Below are positions 52,726 to 61,690 of a stretch of DNA of 64,000 nucleotides, piece after piece. Source of the DNA: Microbispora corallina (GTDB lineage Bacteria; Actinomycetota; Actinomycetes; Streptosporangiales; Streptosporangiaceae); contig NZ_BOOC01000042.1 of assembly GCF_016863035.1 (NCBI RefSeq), forward strand, positions 24,652 through 88,651, given 5' to 3'. The notes under the pieces were generated by a model, which was given only the letters and a program-made list of their open reading frames with translations, did no database searches and was not told where the DNA came from. A program made the position numbers and the translations under genes. The stretch's first letter is position 1, and the number at the start of each line of letters is the position of its first letter.

Positions 52726-53415
52726 GTGATCCATTTCGATAATGTCACCAAGGTCTACGCGAACCAAAACCGGCCCGCCCTCGACCACGTGAGCGTGGAC
52801 GTCGACAAGGGTGAGTTCGTGTTCCTGGTCGGTCCGTCAGGCTCGGGGAAGTCGACCTTCCTCCGGCTGGTCCTGAAGGAGGAGCGGCCCAACTCCGGAG
52901 CGATCCACGTCGCCGGCAAGGACCTGGCCCGGTTGTCCAACTTCAAGGTGCCGCACCTGCGCCGCCGCATCGGCTGCGTCTTCCAGGACTTCCGGCTCCT
53001 GCCCAACAAGAACGTCTACGAGAACGTCGCGTTCGCGCTCGAGGTCATCGGCAAGCCCCGGCGGTTCATCCGCAAGGTGGTGCCCGAGGTCATCGAGCTC
53101 GTCGGCCTGGAGGGCAAGGCCCACCGCATGCCCGAGGAACTGTCCGGCGGCGAGCAGCAGCGGGTCGCGATGGCCCGCGCGTTCGTCAACCGGCCGATGA
53201 TCCTCCTCGCGGACGAGCCCACCGGCAACATCGACCCCGCGACGAGCATCGGCATCATGAAGGTGCTCGACCGCATCAACAGGACCGGCACGACCGTCCT
53301 CATGGCGACGCACGACGCCGCCATCGTCGACTCGATGCGCAAGCGCGTCGTGGAGCTCGAGGACGGAAAGATCGTCCGCGACCAGTCGCGCGGCGTGTAC
53401 GGCCAGGCGTATTAG
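52726..53415 (+). CDS. ftsE: Cell division ATP-binding protein FtsE
   Basis: 229 residues from GTG 52726, where the family N-terminus [11 protein letters not shown] begins. ABC ATPase: Walker [11 protein letters not shown] loop, signature [10 protein letters not shown], Walker [14 protein letters not shown]-switch ATHD. With FtsX it forms a membrane complex that activates peptidoglycan hydrolases during division. ftsX starts 14 bp later. Confidence 0.97.
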   Translation: MIHFDNVTKVYANQNRPALDHVSVDVDKGEFVFLVGPSGSGKSTFLRLVLKEERPNSGAIHVAGKDLARLSNFKVPHLRRRIGCVFQDFRLLPNKNVYENVAFALEVIGKPRRFIRKVVPEVIELVGLEGKAHRMPEELSGGEQQRVAMARAFVNRPMILLADEPTGNIDPATSIGIMKVLDRINRTGTTVLMATHDAAIVDSMRKRVVELEDGKIVRDQSRGVYGQAY

Positions 53416-53429
53416 GAGTAACTGAGACC

Positions 53430-54329
53430 ATGCGGGCCAACTTCATCTTTTCCGAGGTCTGGATCGGCCTCCGCCGCAACCTCACGATGACCATCGCCGT
53501 CATCGTCACCGTGGCGGTCGGCATGGCGCTGCTCGGCATCGGACTGATGATCAACTCCCAGGTCTCGTCCCTGACCGGCTACTGGACCGACAAGGTCGAG
53601 CTGTCGGTCTACCTGTGCACCAAGAACTCCTCCTTCCCCGCGTGCCGGAACAGGGGTGCCACCACCGAGCAGGAGCAGGCCACGCTCAAGCAGACGATCC
53701 AGCAGATGCCGGACGTCGAGCGCGTGGAGTTCGAGGACCAGGCGCAGGCGTACAAGAACTTCCAGGCCAGCGAGAGCAACCGGCTGCTGCTCTCGGTGAC
53801 CAAGGTCGAGGACATGCCCGAGTCCTTCCGCGTGAAGCTCAAGGACCCCGACCGCGCCCCCGCCGTCGCCGACAGCCTGCGCGGCCAGCCCGGCGTGTCC
53901 AACGTCGTCAACCAGCGTGAGCTGCTGCAGTCGGTCTTCGGCTTCATGGGCAAGCTGCGCAACATGGCGCTCGGCGTCGCGATCCTCATGGTGTTCGCCG
54001 CCACCCTGCTGATCGGCAACACCGTCCGGCTGTCGGCCTACAACCGCCGCCGGGAGACCGGCATCATGCGGCTGGTCGGCGCGTCCAACATCTACATCCA
54101 GCTGCCGTTCGTGATGGAGGGCCTGATCGCGGGCCTGATCGGCGGCGTCTTCGCGGCCGTCCTGCTGATCATCACGAAGATCCTCATCTTCGAGGGCATC
54201 CAGACGTACATGGCGGCTCCGCTCGGCTGGAACACGGTCGCCGGGGTGATCACCTTCACGATGGTCGTCGGCGTGGTCATCTGTGTGCTCGCCTCGTTCA
54301 TCACGCTGCGCCGCTACCTGCGCGTGTGA
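53430..54329 (+). CDS. ftsX: Cell division protein FtsX
   Basis: 299 residues, ATG. Four membrane helices: one after the N-terminal cytoplasmic part (about 22-42), then a large extracellular domain (about 45-175) containing two cysteines (YLCTKNSSFPACRN) likely in a disulfide, and three helices near the C-terminus. The extracellular loop binds peptidoglycan hydrolase partners such as RipC-type proteins. Operonic with ftsE. Confidence 0.96.
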   Translation: MRANFIFSEVWIGLRRNLTMTIAVIVTVAVGMALLGIGLMINSQVSSLTGYWTDKVELSVYLCTKNSSFPACRNRGATTEQEQATLKQTIQQMPDVERVEFEDQAQAYKNFQASESNRLLLSVTKVEDMPESFRVKLKDPDRAPAVADSLRGQPGVSNVVNQRELLQSVFGFMGKLRNMALGVAILMVFAATLLIGNTVRLSAYNRRRETGIMRLVGASNIYIQLPFVMEGLIAGLIGGVFAAVLLIITKILIFEGIQTYMAAPLGWNTVAGVITFTMVVGVVICVLASFITLRRYLRV

Positions 54330-54409
54330 CGACGTGTCCGTGCGGTCCCGGGCCCGGCGCGGCCCCCGGACGTCGTTCCCGCCCGCGGCGCCGACGGTAG
54401 GCTCCCTCT

Positions 54410-54892
54410 ATGCCACGTGAGACGGGGCGAAAGCTGATCGCCCAGAACAAGCGTGCCAGGCACGACTACTTCATCGACGACACCTACGAGGCCGGGCTCG
54501 TGCTGACCGGCACCGAGGTCAAGTCGCTGCGCGCGGGAAAGGCCAACCTGACCGAGGGCTACGCCTCACTCGACGGCGGCGAGGTCTGGTTGATCAACGT
54601 CTACATCCCGGAGTACAGCCAGGGCACCTGGACCAACCACGCGGCTCGGCGCACCCGCAAGCTCCTGCTGCACCGCAAGGAGATCGGCAAGATCGAGGCC
54701 TCGCTCCGCGAGCGCGGCCTGACCCTCGTCCCGCTGGCGATGTACTTCAAGGACGGCAAGGCCAAGATCGAGATCGGCGTGGCCCGGGGCAAGAAGGACT
54801 ACGACAAGCGGCAGACCCTGATGGAGAAGCAGGCCAACCGGGAGATGTCCAGGGCCATGTCGAACGCGGTCCGCCGCCGGGGGGGCCGCTAG
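54410..54892 (+). CDS. smpB: SsrA-binding protein SmpB
   Basis: 160 residues, ATG. TAGGCT (54398-54403) six bases before the ATG and no ribosome-binding site suggest leaderless transcription. Typical SmpB text: [51 protein letters not shown] and the basic tail that enters the decoding centre ([21 protein letters not shown]). It delivers tmRNA to stalled ribosomes; the tmRNA gene lies 2.2 kb downstream. Confidence 0.97.
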   Translation: MPRETGRKLIAQNKRARHDYFIDDTYEAGLVLTGTEVKSLRAGKANLTEGYASLDGGEVWLINVYIPEYSQGTWTNHAARRTRKLLLHRKEIGKIEASLRERGLTLVPLAMYFKDGKAKIEIGVARGKKDYDKRQTLMEKQANREMSRAMSNAVRRRGGR

Positions 54893-54895
54893 GCC

Positions 54896-56794
54896 GTGGC
54901 CGTTCACGTGTCCGCCCGCGCGAGGGCCGTACGCGCCGTCCTCGCGCTGGGGCTGGCCGCGCCCCTGCTGACGGGCTGCTTCGAGGAGCCGTCCCCGCAC
55001 GAGGCCGTCCGGGACTTCCTGCTCGGCTGGCAGAGCGGCGACTACGCGGCCGCCGCCAGACGTGCCGACGGTGACCCCGCCACCGTCCGCAGGGCGCTGG
55101 AGGACGTGCGGCTCCAGCTCGACGCGGCCTCGATCCGCTTCTCGATCAAGGACATCGCCCACGACGGCGACGACGGCCGGGCCGACTTCCACGCCGAGGT
55201 CGACCTCGGTGAGAACAACCCGCTCTGGCAGTACGACGGGCTCCTGCCCCTGCACCTGGTCGGCGGCGAGTGGAAGGTCCGGTGGTCGCCGAGCGTGATC
55301 CACCCCGACCTGCACGCCGGGCAGCGACTGGCGGTGGCGACCGTCCCCGTCGGCCGCAAGCCGATCCTCGACCGCGACGGCAACCCGCTGCAGGACGAGA
55401 CGCCCCTCCAGGTCGCCGGCGTCAAGCCCGCGAAGATCAAGGACCCGGGCCGGCTGTGCGAGGAGCTGTCGCGGGTCACCGGCTTCGCCCAGGACCGCCT
55501 GCTGGGCCGGATCCTGTCGTCGCCCCCGCAGGACTTCGTCGCGCTCGCGACGTTCGGGCGCAACAAGTACCAGCAGATCAAGGACAAGCTCGCGGCCATC
55601 CCGGGGCTGGAGATCGTCACCGACAACCCGCCGGTGGCCCCCAAGTCGCCCGTCCAGATCGTCGGGCGGGTCACCGCGATCACCGCGGAGGCGGAGCAGC
55701 AGCTCGGCGGCCCCCAGCGCGCGGGCGACACCATCGGCAGGGACGGCCTGCAGCGGGCCTACCAGGACCAGCTCACCGGCTCGACCGAGACCCGCATCGT
55801 CATCCTCGACAGCAAGACGTGGCAGCAGGTCAAGGAGCTCAAGGCCTGGCCGGGCCGGCAGAACACCGAGGTCCGCACCACGATCGACAGCCGGATGCAG
55901 AGCGCGGGGGACGACGCGGTGCGGGGCTCCCGCCCCGCCGCCCTCGTCGCCGTGCAGGCGTCGACCGGGGAGATCCTCGCCGTGTCCACGAGCGAGCTCA
56001 ACCAGGAGAAGGACGCGCTCGCGGGCAAGTTCGCCCCCGGCACCGCGTTCTCGATCATCGCCGCGCACGGGCTGCTCAAGGGCGGCCTCGACCCCGAGCA
56101 GAAGGTGCCGTGCAGCGCCGACCGCACGGTGGGCGGCGCCCGGTTCCAGCAGCCGGGCATCCTGGGGCTGGTCGCGCCGAGCTTCCAGACCGACTTCGCC
56201 CAGGGCTGCGTGACCGCGCTCGCGTCGCTGGCCCGCCGGATCAACGGCCCGGCCCTCGCCTCCAGCGCCGCCGAGTTCGGCATCGGGACGGGCTGGCGGC
56301 TGCCGCTCAGGTCGTTCAGCGGCTCGGTGCCGGGCGCCGGCGACGACGCCGCGGTGGCGAAGGTGATCGCCGGTCAGAGCGCGCGGGTGAGCCCGCTGTC
56401 CATGGCGCTGGTCGCCGCCGCCGTCGACTCCGGCACCTGGCGGCCGCCGGTGCTCGTGCTCTCGCCGGAGCAGCCGGTCACGACGTCGGAGCCGTCCGCG
56501 CGTCCCGCCCCCGGGCCGGTCGCGCTCGACGCCACCGTCACGGGCAGGCTGCGCACGCTGATGCGCGCCGGCGTCTCCTCCGGCTCGGCCCACGCCGCCA
56601 CCGCCCCCGGCGGGACGGTGTACGGTGTGGCCTCCCAGGTGACCCAGACGGACAAGAAGCAGCGGCGCACGCTGTCGTGGTTCGTCGGGTGGCAGGGTGA
56701 CGTGGCCGTCGCCGTGATGGCCGAGAGCGGCGACCCGGGGACCGCGGCGACCATGGCCGGGTCGTTCTTCCGGGACTCCAACGTGCAGCCCTGA
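54896..56794 (+). CDS. Degenerate penicillin-binding-protein-like lipoprotein (pseudoenzyme)
   Basis: 632 residues, GTG three bases after smpB. A lipobox LLTGC (Cys28) replaces the membrane helix of the related PBP at 25060. A MecA_N/NTF2-like domain (about 34-150), linker domain and transpeptidase fold (about 325-632) align well with that paralogue (TTIDSRMQSAGDDAV, RPAALVAVQASTGEILAVS). All three catalytic motifs are lost: STFK is TAFS (383-386), SCN is GCV (437-439), and KTG is replaced in GTVYGVASQV. It cannot be a transpeptidase; perhaps a scaffold or binding protein for cell-wall enzymes. The reading frame itself is intact. Confidence 0.88.
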   Translation: MAVHVSARARAVRAVLALGLAAPLLTGCFEEPSPHEAVRDFLLGWQSGDYAAAARRADGDPATVRRALEDVRLQLDAASIRFSIKDIAHDGDDGRADFHAEVDLGENNPLWQYDGLLPLHLVGGEWKVRWSPSVIHPDLHAGQRLAVATVPVGRKPILDRDGNPLQDETPLQVAGVKPAKIKDPGRLCEELSRVTGFAQDRLLGRILSSPPQDFVALATFGRNKYQQIKDKLAAIPGLEIVTDNPPVAPKSPVQIVGRVTAITAEAEQQLGGPQRAGDTIGRDGLQRAYQDQLTGSTETRIVILDSKTWQQVKELKAWPGRQNTEVRTTIDSRMQSAGDDAVRGSRPAALVAVQASTGEILAVSTSELNQEKDALAGKFAPGTAFSIIAAHGLLKGGLDPEQKVPCSADRTVGGARFQQPGILGLVAPSFQTDFAQGCVTALASLARRINGPALASSAAEFGIGTGWRLPLRSFSGSVPGAGDDAAVAKVIAGQSARVSPLSMALVAAAVDSGTWRPPVLVLSPEQPVTTSEPSARPAPGPVALDATVTGRLRTLMRAGVSSGSAHAATAPGGTVYGVASQVTQTDKKQRRTLSWFVGWQGDVAVAVMAESGDPGTAATMAGSFFRDSNVQP

Positions 56795-56845
56795 AAAAGC
56801 CCGGGGGCCCGAGCAACCATCGGGGCGTCTCGCGGCGTCTTTCTA

Positions 56846-56885
56846 GGTGACTGGGACCCGCTTGGGGGGTTGCGGGCTCAGTCAC
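56846..56885 (+). terminator. Hairpin after the PBP-like gene (first)
   Basis: GGTGACTGGGACCCGC pairs, with a bulge and a mismatch, with GCGGGCTCAGTCACC. It starts about 50 bp after the stop. No T-run. Confidence 0.45.
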
Positions 56886-56896
56886 CGTGATGAGAC

Positions 56897-56923
56897 CAGG
56901 GCTCCATCTCGGGGGGAGCCCTG
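56897..56923 (+). terminator. Hairpin after the PBP-like gene (second)
   Basis: Perfect 9-bp stem CAGGGCTCC / GGAGCCCTG with a 9-nt loop. With the hairpin just before it, this is the only structure seen in the roughly 300-bp gene-free stretch between the PBP-like gene and tmRNA, apart from the tmRNA promoter region. Confidence 0.5.
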
Positions 56924-57048
56924 CCGTCCGGACCGGCTCGACCCTGCCGGTCGGCCCCCGGGACGCGTGCTTCGGCCGCGCTCCCGGGGGCTTCGCCGTC
57001 CCCGGCCGGCGCCGGGAATCCGAGTCGCGCCGAGGGTGTTGTGGTAGG

Positions 57049-57054
57049 TAAACT
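57049..57054 (+). promoter_or_regulatory. Likely -10 box of the tmRNA gene
   Basis: TAAACT lies 43 bp before the tmRNA 5' end, in an AT-richer spot (GTGGTAGGTAAACTGAGG). A clear -35 was not identified. RNase P would trim the short leader. Confidence 0.4.
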
Positions 57055-57096
57055 GAGGGTGCCCGGCCCGTGAGGGCCGTGGTTGACAACTCCACA

Positions 57097-57477
57097 GGGG
57101 GTGACCGGTTTCGACTTCGGCATTGCAACTCAGGGGAAGCGGGTCGGGGACTGCGGACATAACCCCGTCAACACTGTGACCGCGAACAATAAGTGCCAAT
57201 AACAAGAGCACTGAGGTCAGCCAGAACACTCTGGCTCTCGCCGCCTAAGCAGCGAGAACCTCTGTCAGCCCGGGAGCGCCTCCGGCCCGGAACTGACATC
57301 GCTAGGAGGCTCAACCGAGAGACCCGGTCACGGGGTCGATCGGGAAATCAAACAGTGACTGAGCCCGTCGGCGACTCGCCTGTGAGATTGCCGGGGCTGA
57401 GAAAAACGTAACAGGCTGCACCCGGAGAAGCCCTGTCTTGGTGTTGAAGGACGCGGGTTCGATTCCCGCCACCTCCA
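57097..57477 (+). ncRNA. ssrA: Transfer-messenger RNA
   Basis: The 5' end GGGGGTGACCGGTTTCGACTTCGGC and the 3' T-arm/acceptor end GCGGGTTCGATTCCCGC-CACCTCC are typical; GGGGGTG pairs with CACCTCC through one G-U wobble. CCA is not encoded: the discriminator A is followed by CGA. The resume codon is GCC at 57195 after ATAAGT, and the tag reading frame 57195-57248 encodes ANNKSTEVSQNTLALAA then TAA. The ALAA end is the protease signal. tmRNA frees stalled ribosomes with SmpB. Confidence 0.95.
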
Positions 57478-57492
57478 CGATGTGATCGCCAC

Positions 57493-57534
57493 AGGGGCGG
57501 TCCGGTCGGCGACCCCGCCGATCCGGCCGCCCCT
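57493..57534 (+). terminator. Hairpin after tmRNA
   Basis: 19-nt arms (57493-57511 and 57516-57534), beginning AGGGGCGG and ending CCGCCCCT, around the loop ACCC with a small internal mismatch. It starts 16 bp after the tmRNA end. Confidence 0.65.
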
Positions 57535-57576
57535 GATCCATGTCCGGCCCCCCGCACGCCAACCCCCGGACATACG

Positions 57577-57604
57577 ACCCGGCTCCTTGTGGGCCGGGTT
57601 TTCT
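57577..57604 (+). terminator. Rho-independent terminator
   Basis: ACCCGGC / GCCGGGT stem with a 9-nt loop followed by TTTTCT. It is a second, classical terminator for tmRNA. Confidence 0.7.
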
Positions 57605-57702
57605 CATGTCCGGGGCCGGGCGCTTCCCCTGCTCCCGGCGGCCGGGGGGCGGCCGGGAGGGCCTAGAGTCGGGGCGTGCCGGGCGGAGGGGAGGCGGGTG
57701 CG

Positions 57703-58263
57703 GTGACGGAGCGGAAGCCGAGGGTCGTGGTGCGGCGGGCGCTGCCGACGGAGCCCGCCGTACGGGGGTCGGCGTCGCTGTTCATGACCGAGGCTGAGCG
57801 GCAGGGGGTGAGCGCCGGCCGTCGGATGCTGTACGTGGGGCCCGAGCCGGCACCGGCGGACGTCGCCGAGGCGCTGGAGGTGGGGTCCGGCGAGCCGGTG
57901 CTGGCCCGGCGCAAGCTGCTGCTGGCCGGCGACGTGCCCGTGCGGATCGCGACGAGCTACCTGCGCCTCGACCTGTTCGGCGGGACGCCGCTGGGCGAGC
58001 CGGGATTCGTGACGCCCAGCCTCCAGGCCGGCATCGAGGCGCTGGGCCACCGGTTCGGGCGGGCCGAGGAGCACCTCGTGGCGCGGGAGCCGCGCCCCCA
58101 GGAGGCCGAGACGCTGGACCTCGACCCCGGCGAGTGGGTCGTGCGGATCCTGCGGGCGAGCTACGCGGCCGACGGAACGCCCGTCCACGTGCTGGAGACC
58201 GTGTGCGCGGCCTCCCGGCACGTCTTCACGATCACCCAGGTCACCGGCGCCGACGAGTTCTGA
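57703..58263 (+). CDS. Stand-alone UTRA-domain protein (GntR effector domain without HTH)
   Basis: 186 residues from GTG 57703, with GGAGGGGAGG (57685-57694) and a TAGAGT -10-like box (57664-57669). Nearly the whole protein is a UTRA ligand-binding domain, as in HutC/DasR regulators: SLFMTEAERQGVSAGRRMLYVGPEPAP, LARRKLLLAGDVPVRIATSYLRLDLF, and a closing VVRILRASYAADGTPVHVLETVCAASRHVFTIT. There is no winged-helix domain at the N-terminus, and none is found upstream in any frame. It may sense a small molecule and act through a partner protein, or be a relic of a GntR regulator. Confidence 0.85.
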   Translation: MTERKPRVVVRRALPTEPAVRGSASLFMTEAERQGVSAGRRMLYVGPEPAPADVAEALEVGSGEPVLARRKLLLAGDVPVRIATSYLRLDLFGGTPLGEPGFVTPSLQAGIEALGHRFGRAEEHLVAREPRPQEAETLDLDPGEWVVRILRASYAADGTPVHVLETVCAASRHVFTITQVTGADEF

Positions 58264-58327
58264 CCTCAGGGATCGAGCGGTCCAGGCGGCTGCACGACCC
58301 CCCGGTAGGCCGGCCCGATGACTCCCA

Positions 58328-59347
58328 TCAGGCGGCGTACGCGTCGATCTCCGCGAGCAGCGCGGCCTTGCCGCCGTCGTCGAGGAACGACGCCCGCACG
58401 GCGGCCCTGGCCAGGTCGGCGACGCCCTCCCGGTCGAGCGAGAGCAGGTCGGCCGCCACGGCGTACTCCTGGTTGATGGTGGTGCCGAACATCGGCGGGT
58501 CGTCGGAGTTGATCGTCACGGGCACGCCGGCCTTGACCAGCTCGGGAAGCGGGTGGTCGGCCAGGGTGGGCACGGCCCTGGTCCGCACGTTCGAGGTGGG
58601 GCAGACCTCCAGCGTGATCCGGTGCTCCGCCAGGTAGTCGAGCAGCGCAGGGTCCTGGATGCTGTGTACCCCATGGCCGATGCGCTCGGCGCCGAGGTCA
58701 CGGATGGCGGCCCAGACCGTCTCGGGGCCCGAGGTCTCACCGGCGTGCGGCACCACGTGCAGCCCGGCGGCCCTCGCCGCGGCGAAGTGCGGGGCGAACC
58801 GGCCGCGCGGCACGCCGTCCTCCGGGCCGCCGAGCCCGAAGCTGACGAGGCCGTCCGGCCGCTGGTCCAGCGCGACCGCCAGGGTGTTGTCGGCCGCCTC
58901 GACGCCGTACTCGCCGGGGATGTCGAAGCACCAGCGCAGCACCGTGCCGAAGTCGGCCTCGACGCGGCGCCGGGCGTCCTCGATGATCTCGCAGAACTCC
59001 TCGGGCGCGAAGCCGCGGGCGAAGTGGAGCTGCGGCGTGACGGTCAGCTCGGCGTAGCGGACGCGCTGGTCGGCCAGGTCGCGGCCGATGCCGTGGAACA
59101 GCTCCCACAGGTCGCCGGGCTCCCTGATCAGGTCGACGACCAGCAGGTAGACCTCGATGAAGTGGGCGAAGTCGCGGAAGTCGTAGAACGAGTCGAGCAG
59201 GGCCGGATCGGCCGGGAGCGGCGTGGACCCCTCATAGCGGGCGGCGAGCCCGGCGACGATGCGCGGCGAGGCGGCGCCGACGTGGTGGACGTGGAGTTCG
59301 GCCTTGGGCAGCCCGGCGATGAACCGGGTGAGGTCGGGGGAGGTCAC
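58328..59347 (-). CDS. Adenosine deaminase family (adenosine or aminodeoxyfutalosine deaminase)
   Basis: 339 residues, GTG start. Metal-dependent deaminase: HxH in KAELHVHHVG, catalytic VPHAGE, IGHGVHS, and the SDDPP end of the barrel. The HHVGAAS variant of the first motif (instead of HLEGS) and overall similarity point to the actinobacterial branch that includes aminodeoxyfutalosine deaminase of the menaquinone futalosine pathway, as well as true adenosine deaminases; sequence alone does not decide. Convergent with the UTRA gene. Confidence 0.87.
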   Translation of the reverse strand: MTSPDLTRFIAGLPKAELHVHHVGAASPRIVAGLAARYEGSTPLPADPALLDSFYDFRDFAHFIEVYLLVVDLIREPGDLWELFHGIGRDLADQRVRYAELTVTPQLHFARGFAPEEFCEIIEDARRRVEADFGTVLRWCFDIPGEYGVEAADNTLAVALDQRPDGLVSFGLGGPEDGVPRGRFAPHFAAARAAGLHVVPHAGETSGPETVWAAIRDLGAERIGHGVHSIQDPALLDYLAEHRITLEVCPTSNVRTRAVPTLADHPLPELVKAGVPVTINSDDPPMFGTTINQEYAVAADLLSLDREGVADLARAAVRASFLDDGGKAALLAEIDAYAA

Positions 59348-59440
59348 GCGACGACCGTAACAAGCCGCCGTGCGGCACCTCCAAGCGAATTCGGGCTATC
59401 TACCACGACTTTGTCAGGATTTCCGCCTCCGCCGGGGTCG

Positions 59441-60511
59441 TCAGCCGGTGGACGGCAGCTCGGTGAGCGTCACCGGGACGGTGGCGTTGCTGCCGTCGGG
59501 GTGACGCACCTGGACGCGCACCTTGTCGCCGGGCTTGAGCGTGGCGAGCAGCTGGGACAGGGCGTTCGAGGAGGGCGTCGGGGTGCCGTTGACGTTCACG
59601 ATCACGTCGCCCGCCCGGATGCCCGCCTTCTCGGCCCCGCCGCCGGGGGTGGTCGCCCCCACCACGACGCCGATCGGGTTGCCGTCGGCGTCGACCGCTG
59701 TGCCCACCCGTACGCCGAGGGCGGCCCGGTGGCTGTTGACCACCCTGCCGTACCGGACGATCTGCCGGGCCACGTCGGTGGCCGTGTCGCTGGGGATGGC
59801 GAAGCCGAGTCCCGGCGCCGCCCCGAGGTCGGGGTCGACGGCCGCGAGCGTCGGGATGCCGATGACGGCGCCGGTCAGGTCCACCAGCGCGCCGCCGCTG
59901 TTGCCGGGGTTGATCGGGGCCGAGGTCTGGACGGCGTTCGTGATGATGGCGCCGGGACGGCCGTTGTGGCTCTCCCCCGAGACGGTGCGGCCGAGGGCCG
60001 ACACGATGCCCTCCGTCACGCTGCCGGAGAAGCCGAGGGGGTTGCCCATCGCCAGCACGATCTGGCCCACCTTCAGCTCGGCTGAGCGGCCGAACGTCGC
60101 GGGGGTGAGCCCCCGGGCGTCCTCGACCGCGATGACGGCCAGGTCGCCCGCGGGGAAGGTGTTGACCAGCCGGGCCTTCCTGGCCGGACCGCCGGTGGCC
60201 AGCGTGACCTGGAACTCCCGTGCGGTCCCGACCACGTGGGCGTTGGTCAGGATGTGCCCGGCGGTGTCGTAGACGATCCCCGAGCCCAGGGCCTGCGTGG
60301 TGGTGATCTGCACGATCGACGGGAGGACCTTCTTGATCACCCGTTCGAACGCGGACTCCAGCACCGCCGGCGCGGTCTGCGCGGACGTCGGCGCCGCCGT
60401 CGCCGTGGCGTTCCCGCCCACTCGTCCGCCGTTCCCCGCCTGGCAGCCGCAGGCGGCGAGCACGACCAGCGCGGCCGCCGCCAGCCGGACGGCCTTCCCC
60501 GAAAGGTCCAT
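59441..60511 (-). CDS. HtrA/DegP-like serine protease lipoprotein
   Basis: 356 residues from ATG 60511. Signal peptide with lipobox-like VLAACGC, then a Thr/Ala-rich linker. Trypsin-like domain with His in ILTNAHVVG, Asp in GDLAVIAVE and Ser in INPGNSGGALVD, all present; a C-terminal PDZ domain (AEKAGIRAGDVIVNVNGTPTP). It would degrade misfolded exported proteins at the outer face of the membrane. Divergent from the one-pass membrane protein gene at 60668. Confidence 0.92.
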   Translation of the reverse strand: MDLSGKAVRLAAAALVVLAACGCQAGNGGRVGGNATATAAPTSAQTAPAVLESAFERVIKKVLPSIVQITTTQALGSGIVYDTAGHILTNAHVVGTAREFQVTLATGGPARKARLVNTFPAGDLAVIAVEDARGLTPATFGRSAELKVGQIVLAMGNPLGFSGSVTEGIVSALGRTVSGESHNGRPGAIITNAVQTSAPINPGNSGGALVDLTGAVIGIPTLAAVDPDLGAAPGLGFAIPSDTATDVARQIVRYGRVVNSHRAALGVRVGTAVDADGNPIGVVVGATTPGGGAEKAGIRAGDVIVNVNGTPTPSSNALSQLLATLKPGDKVRVQVRHPDGSNATVPVTLTELPSTG

Positions 60512-60667
60512 AGGGACCTGTGTACCCGGGCGGGCGCCCCGCGATCGGGCGGCACGCCGGACGAATGCCCAGCTCATCAAGGGTGCGGAGCGGGCATTTC
60601 CGGCGAGCGGGGCGGAACGTCCGCCGCCGATCCGCTTCTGTTGCCATTTGTGGCGTAATCTGCGGGC

Positions 60668-61600
60668 ATGGCGGAGGGCGGTGCGCGTCAGGCCGGGGAC
60701 GACCGGCCGAAACAGCCGTTCCTCCGTTACTACGACGCCCCCACCACGCCGCTGCCCCGGGTGAGCGCGGAGAGCCTGGCGCCGCCGGTCCCCGGCCCGG
60801 GCGCGCGTGACAAGGTCCGCTCCGCCGGGCGCGCAACCGGGTCCCGGCCGGGCTCCCAGGTGGGCTCCCGGGTGGGGGAGCTGCCGCTTCGGCTCATGTA
60901 CACGCTGGCGGCCGCCCTCGTGGCCGTCGTCGCCGTCGTCGTGGTCTTCCTCGTCTTCTCCGGGGACAAGCCGGAGGTCGCGGACGGCGGGCAGGGGGCG
61001 GCCGCCGCCCCCGCCTCCCCGGCGAGCCCCACGCCGAGCCCCTCGCCCAGCCCGACCCCGATCGTGCTGCCGAAGGTCCCGGCGAGCAGGCCCATGCCGG
61101 TCTTCCCCGGCACGGGCACGGCCGTCGCGTCGTACGTGCTCGACCGCAAGGCCGGGATCAGCTACGCCAAGTTCGGCCGGCCGTGGACGGGCGACACCCT
61201 GCCGCCGTTCGCGTCCGGGCAGCGGGCGGGCGACACCGAGCTTCCGCTCGCGCTGATCGGGTCCGCCCCGCTCCCGGGGGCGGCGCCGGGCGCTCTCACC
61301 TCCTACGACGACTACCGCAAGGTCGCGGCGCGGGCGGCCCGGTGGTCGCTGCGCTACCAGCCCGAGGGCGCCAAGGTCACCTGGACCGCCTCCCAGCCCG
61401 TACGCCGGGGCATGGGCTGGCTGCTCGGATACAAGGCCACCTACCGGATCGACGGCGAGAAGCACTCGGCGCAGGCCTTCGTCATGGTGGTCGGCACGGG
61501 CCGCACGAAGCCGGCCCTGCTGTTCGCCACCGTGCCGGACGACCGCGAGGAGCTCTACCGCGACCTCGACATGCTGTCCTGGACGGTCACCCCGATCTGA
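60668..61600 (+). CDS. One-pass membrane protein of unknown function
   Basis: 310 residues. TAATCT (60656-60661) lies six bases before the ATG with no ribosome-binding site, so the message is probably leaderless. A Pro-rich cytoplasmic part (residues 1-75) is followed by one membrane helix (about 77-97), a Pro/Ser linker and a ~170-residue extracellular domain (FGRPWTGDTLPPFASGQRAGDTELPLALIGSAPLP, MGWLLGYKATYRIDGEKHSAQAFVMVVGT). No named domain is recognised. Confidence 0.85.
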   Translation: MAEGGARQAGDDRPKQPFLRYYDAPTTPLPRVSAESLAPPVPGPGARDKVRSAGRATGSRPGSQVGSRVGELPLRLMYTLAAALVAVVAVVVVFLVFSGDKPEVADGGQGAAAAPASPASPTPSPSPSPTPIVLPKVPASRPMPVFPGTGTAVASYVLDRKAGISYAKFGRPWTGDTLPPFASGQRAGDTELPLALIGSAPLPGAAPGALTSYDDYRKVAARAARWSLRYQPEGAKVTWTASQPVRRGMGWLLGYKATYRIDGEKHSAQAFVMVVGTGRTKPALLFATVPDDREELYRDLDMLSWTVTPI

Positions 61601-61654
61601 CGGGCTGCTCGCGGAATCGGCCCCGGCACTGCCACCCGGCGAACTTTCCTCTAG

Positions 61655-61669
61655 AATATGGTTCTACAC
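61655..61669. promoter_or_regulatory. Inverted repeat TAGAA-N5-TTCTA before the acyl-CoA dehydrogenase
   Basis: The dyad TAGAATATGGTTCTA lies 22 bp before the ATG at 61691. It resembles KstR-type operators (TnnAAC-nn-GTTnnA) but its centre is one base longer and one arm has AAT; TAGAAT could also be the -10 box. Confidence 0.5.
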
Positions 61670-61690
61670 AGACTAGCGCTGGAGGATCAC

